A stretch of DNA of 9,106 bases, taken from positions 1,948 through 11,053 of the forward strand of contig PMNQ01000031.1 of assembly GCA_003162555.1 (NCBI GenBank). The letters are read 5' to 3'. Below the pieces are notes generated by a model that saw only the letters and a list, made by a program, of their open reading frames with translations, had not been told where the DNA came from and did no database searches. Position 1 is the stretch's first letter, and every line of letters starts with the position of its first letter. This DNA comes from Gammaproteobacteria bacterium. GTDB taxonomy: Bacteria > Pseudomonadota > Gammaproteobacteria > Steroidobacterales > Steroidobacteraceae. Below, in pieces: positions 7,064-9,106 of the stretch. The translations under genes were made by a program, and so were the position numbers.

Positions 7064-8565
7064 CTTTCCGCGCCATCATGCAGGAGGCCGGTGTGCCGCC
7101 GGCCGCCGCGCCGATTGCCGGTGGCCTGCAGGCGCATACCCCGGTCGATGGTTCGGCGCTCTCGCAGGTGCCGATCGACAGTGCGGACATCATTGCCGCG
7201 CGCATCGCCGCCTCGCAGGAGGCGTTTCTCGTCTGGCGCGCGGTGCCCGCGCCGGTGCGCGGCGAACTGATCCGCCGCTTCGCGCGCCGCGTGCGCCGCG
7301 ACAAGCAGGCGCTCGGCAAGCTGATCTCGCTCGAGTCCGGCAAGATCCTCAGCGAGGGCCTGGGCGAAGTACAGGAAGTCATCGACATTTGCGATTTCGC
7401 CGTTGGCCTGTCGCGCCAGCTCTACGGCCTGACCATCGCCTCCGAACGGCCTGGCCATCACTTGCTGGAGCGCTGGCATCCACTCGGTCCGGTCGGCGTG
7501 ATCACCGCCTTCAACTTTCCGATGGCCGTGTGGGCCTGGAACGCGGCGCTGGCGCTGGTGTGCGGCAACTCCGTCATCTGGAAACCATCCGAGAAAACGC
7601 CGCTGTGCGCGCTGGCGCTGCATCGGATCCTCAGCGAAGTCATCGGCGACTTTGCCCCGGCGCATCCAGCCATTTCACAGCTGGTGATCGGCCGGCGCGA
7701 AGCCGGCGAACAGATCGCGGACAGCGACACAATTCCGCTGGTGAGCGCCACCGGCAGCACGGTCATGGGCCGGGCGCTCGGACCGCGTGTCGCCGCGCGC
7801 TTCGGCCGCACCCTGCTCGAGCTCGGCGGCAACAACGCCGCGATCGTCACGCCGTCGGCCGATCTCGCCTTGAGCCTGCGCGCAATCGTGTTCGCGGCGG
7901 CCGGTACCGCCGGCCAGCGCTGCACGACACTGCGCCGCCTGATCGTGCACCGGAGCCTTGCCGTGCAGTTGAAAGCCATGCTGCGCAAGGCCTACGCCAG
8001 CCTTCCAATCGGCTCACCTCTGGAGCGCGACACGCTGGTCGGACCGCTGATCGACGCCGCCGCGTTCGTACGCATGCAATCCGCACTGGCCGCCGCGCGC
8101 CAGGCCGGCGCGACGGTGATCGGCGGCGAGCGCGTGATGCCGGCCGGACTCGAGGGCGGCTATTACGTGCGGCCGGCGCTGGTCGAGACCGAAACGCAGT
8201 TCGAGGCGATGCGCGAGGAGACCTTCGCGCCGATCCTGTACGTGCTGCCGTACGAAACCTTCGATGAAGCCCTCAGGCTGCAGAATGAAGTGCGCCAGGG
8301 ACTGTCTTCGGCCATCTTCACCACCGACATGCGCGAGGCCGAATCCTTCCTGTCTGCGACCGGGAGCGATTGCGGCATTGCCAACGTCAACACCGGCCCG
8401 AGTGGCGCCGAGATCGGCGGCGCCTTCGGCGGCGAGAAGGAAACCGGCGGCGGGCGCGAATCCGGTAGCGATGCGTGGAAAACCTACATGCGCCGCCAGA
8501 CGCAGACCGTCAATTATTCCTCCGCCATGCCGCTCGCGCAAGGCGTGCAGTTCCCCGTCGAATGA
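7060..8565 (+). CDS. amaB: Alpha-aminoadipate-semialdehyde / piperideine-6-carboxylate dehydrogenase (ALDH7 type)
   Basis: 501 residues, the usual length for the ALDH7 group that includes human antiquitin and Pseudomonas AmaB. It oxidises aminoadipate semialdehyde to alpha-aminoadipate with NAD+. Seen in the sequence: FNFPMAVWAWN with N152, IWKPSEKTPL with K175, the general base in LELGGNN (E254) and the nucleophile in GTAGQRCTTLRRL (C288). GNN after LEL and the GQRCTT context are typical of ALDH7 rather than of betaine or succinic-semialdehyde enzymes. GGAFGGEKETGGGRESGSDAW near the C-terminus also fits. The start at 7060 overlaps the previous stop by four bases and lacks a strong ribosome site, so translation is probably coupled; the stop overlaps gcdH the same way. 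The frame stays open far upstream (to about 6313), but that part is a shadow of the preceding gene. The symbol follows Pseudomonas putida usage; pcd is an alternative. Confidence 0.9.
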   Translation: MTFRAIMQEAGVPPAAAPIAGGLQAHTPVDGSALSQVPIDSADIIAARIAASQEAFLVWRAVPAPVRGELIRRFARRVRRDKQALGKLISLESGKILSEGLGEVQEVIDICDFAVGLSRQLYGLTIASERPGHHLLERWHPLGPVGVITAFNFPMAVWAWNAALALVCGNSVIWKPSEKTPLCALALHRILSEVIGDFAPAHPAISQLVIGRREAGEQIADSDTIPLVSATGSTVMGRALGPRVAARFGRTLLELGGNNAAIVTPSADLALSLRAIVFAAAGTAGQRCTTLRRLIVHRSLAVQLKAMLRKAYASLPIGSPLERDTLVGPLIDAAAFVRMQSALAAARQAGATVIGGERVMPAGLEGGYYVRPALVETETQFEAMREETFAPILYVLPYETFDEALRLQNEVRQGLSSAIFTTDMREAESFLSATGSDCGIANVNTGPSGAEIGGAFGGEKETGGGRESGSDAWKTYMRRQTQTVNYSSAMPLAQGVQFPVE

Positions 8566-9106
8566 ACGCACTCGACCTGTTCGATCTGCGCGGATCCCTG
8601 AACGAGGAAGAGCAGCTCGTGCAGGACAGCGTCGCGCGCCTGGTCGACACGCGCGTGCTGCCGATCATCGGCGAGTGCTTCGAACAGCACCGCTTCCCGC
8701 GTGAGCTGGTGCCGGAACTCGCCGCGCTCGGCCTGCTGGGCGCGAGCCTCGAGGGTTACGGTTGTGCCGGACTGAATTCGATCGCCAGCGGACTGATCTG
8801 CCTCGAGCTGGAGCGCGGCGATTCGGCGCTGCGCAGCTTCGTGTCGGTGCAGTCTTCGCTTGTGATGTACCCGATCCGCACCTACGGTAGCGAGGCGCAG
8901 AAGCAGCAATATCTGCCGCGCATGGCGCGCGGCGAGGTGATCGGCTGCTTTGGTCTCACCGAACCGCACGGCGGCTCGGATCCCGCCAACATGAAGACGC
9001 GCGCGCGGCGGAGCGGCGGCGACTGGCTCATCAGCGGCTCCAAGATGTGGATCACCAACTCGCCCGTGGCCGACGTGTTCGTCGTCTGGGCCAAGGACGA
9101 CGAAGG
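8562..9106 (+). CDS. gcdH: Glutaryl-CoA dehydrogenase (3' end outside window)
   Basis: FAD enzyme of the acyl-CoA dehydrogenase superfamily that oxidises and decarboxylates glutaryl-CoA to crotonyl-CoA, the shared end of lysine and tryptophan breakdown. From the ATG at 8562, which shares ATGA with the upstream stop, 181 codons run open to the right edge; the family is near 390-400 residues, so about half is present and the catalytic Glu is not visible. Diagnostic residues are R91 and S95 in LRSFVSVQSS, matching the substrate-binding Arg94/Ser98 of the human enzyme, and the flavin-site stretch CFGLTEPHGGSDP (129-141). GYGCAGLNSIASGLICLELE (65-84) is also close to known GcdH. Other acyl-CoA dehydrogenases lack the RSxxSVQSS block. 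Placement after the ALDH7 gene supports the lysine route. Confidence 0.94.
   Translation, partial: MNALDLFDLRGSLNEEEQLVQDSVARLVDTRVLPIIGECFEQHRFPRELVPELAALGLLGASLEGYGCAGLNSIASGLICLELERGDSALRSFVSVQSSLVMYPIRTYGSEAQKQQYLPRMARGEVIGCFGLTEPHGGSDPANMKTRARRSGGDWLISGSKMWITNSPVADVFVVWAKDDE

Noticed and set aside
1..9106. Mobile element, CRISPR array, tRNA, defence or phage cluster
   Set aside because: No transposase or integrase motifs, repeat-spacer pattern, tRNA-like sequence or terminal repeats were seen; nearly every base is accounted for by seven recognisable genes.

Overview
This is a densely coded, GC-rich bacterial chromosome segment with seven genes and only two gaps longer than a few bases. 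The proteins (DctA, a CHASE4-PAS-GGDEF-EAL protein, an ALDH7-type dehydrogenase, GcdH) point to a free-living, aerobic, high-GC proteobacterium. Gammaproteobacteria is my best guess, but no rRNA or marker gene confirms it. I see no mobile element, CRISPR array, tRNA or prophage signal. It reads as ordinary core or accessory metabolism, not a defence island or a new system.

Layout. (1) Bases 1-950, minus strand: the N-terminal three quarters of dctA, a C4-dicarboxylate:cation symporter, running off the left edge. (2) Bases 951-1029: a divergent gap holding an operator-like inverted repeat. (3) Bases 1030-5397, plus strand: a tight three-gene run. It encodes an exported, divergent cyclophilin-type peptidyl-prolyl isomerase, a membrane-bound CHASE4-PAS-GGDEF-EAL cyclic-di-GMP protein whose start overlaps the upstream stop codon (TGATG), and a YebC/TACO1-family protein 13 nt further on. 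(4) Bases 5407-5838, minus strand: an Lrp/AsnC-family regulator, convergent with the yebC-like gene. (5) Bases 5839-5953: a divergent control region with a cluster of ATGAC/GTCAT half-sites and a consensus TATAAT box. (6) Bases 5954-9106, plus strand: a run coupled by two ATGA overlaps, encoding a lysine 6-dehydrogenase/saccharopine dehydrogenase-family enzyme, an ALDH7-type alpha-aminoadipate-semialdehyde dehydrogenase and glutaryl-CoA dehydrogenase (cut by the right edge).

How the genes fit together. Region 6 is best read as lysine catabolism through alpha-aminoadipate. The first enzyme would make aminoadipate semialdehyde (in equilibrium with piperideine-6-carboxylate), the second would oxidise it to alpha-aminoadipate, and GcdH would act on glutaryl-CoA lower in the same route. 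Transamination of aminoadipate and oxidative decarboxylation of 2-oxoadipate are not encoded here. The divergent Lrp-type gene is the natural candidate regulator, and the half-sites overlap both its own promoter and the upstream edge of the operon. The cyclophilin/c-di-GMP/YebC run looks like a housekeeping and signalling transcription unit with no evident pathway link to lysine.
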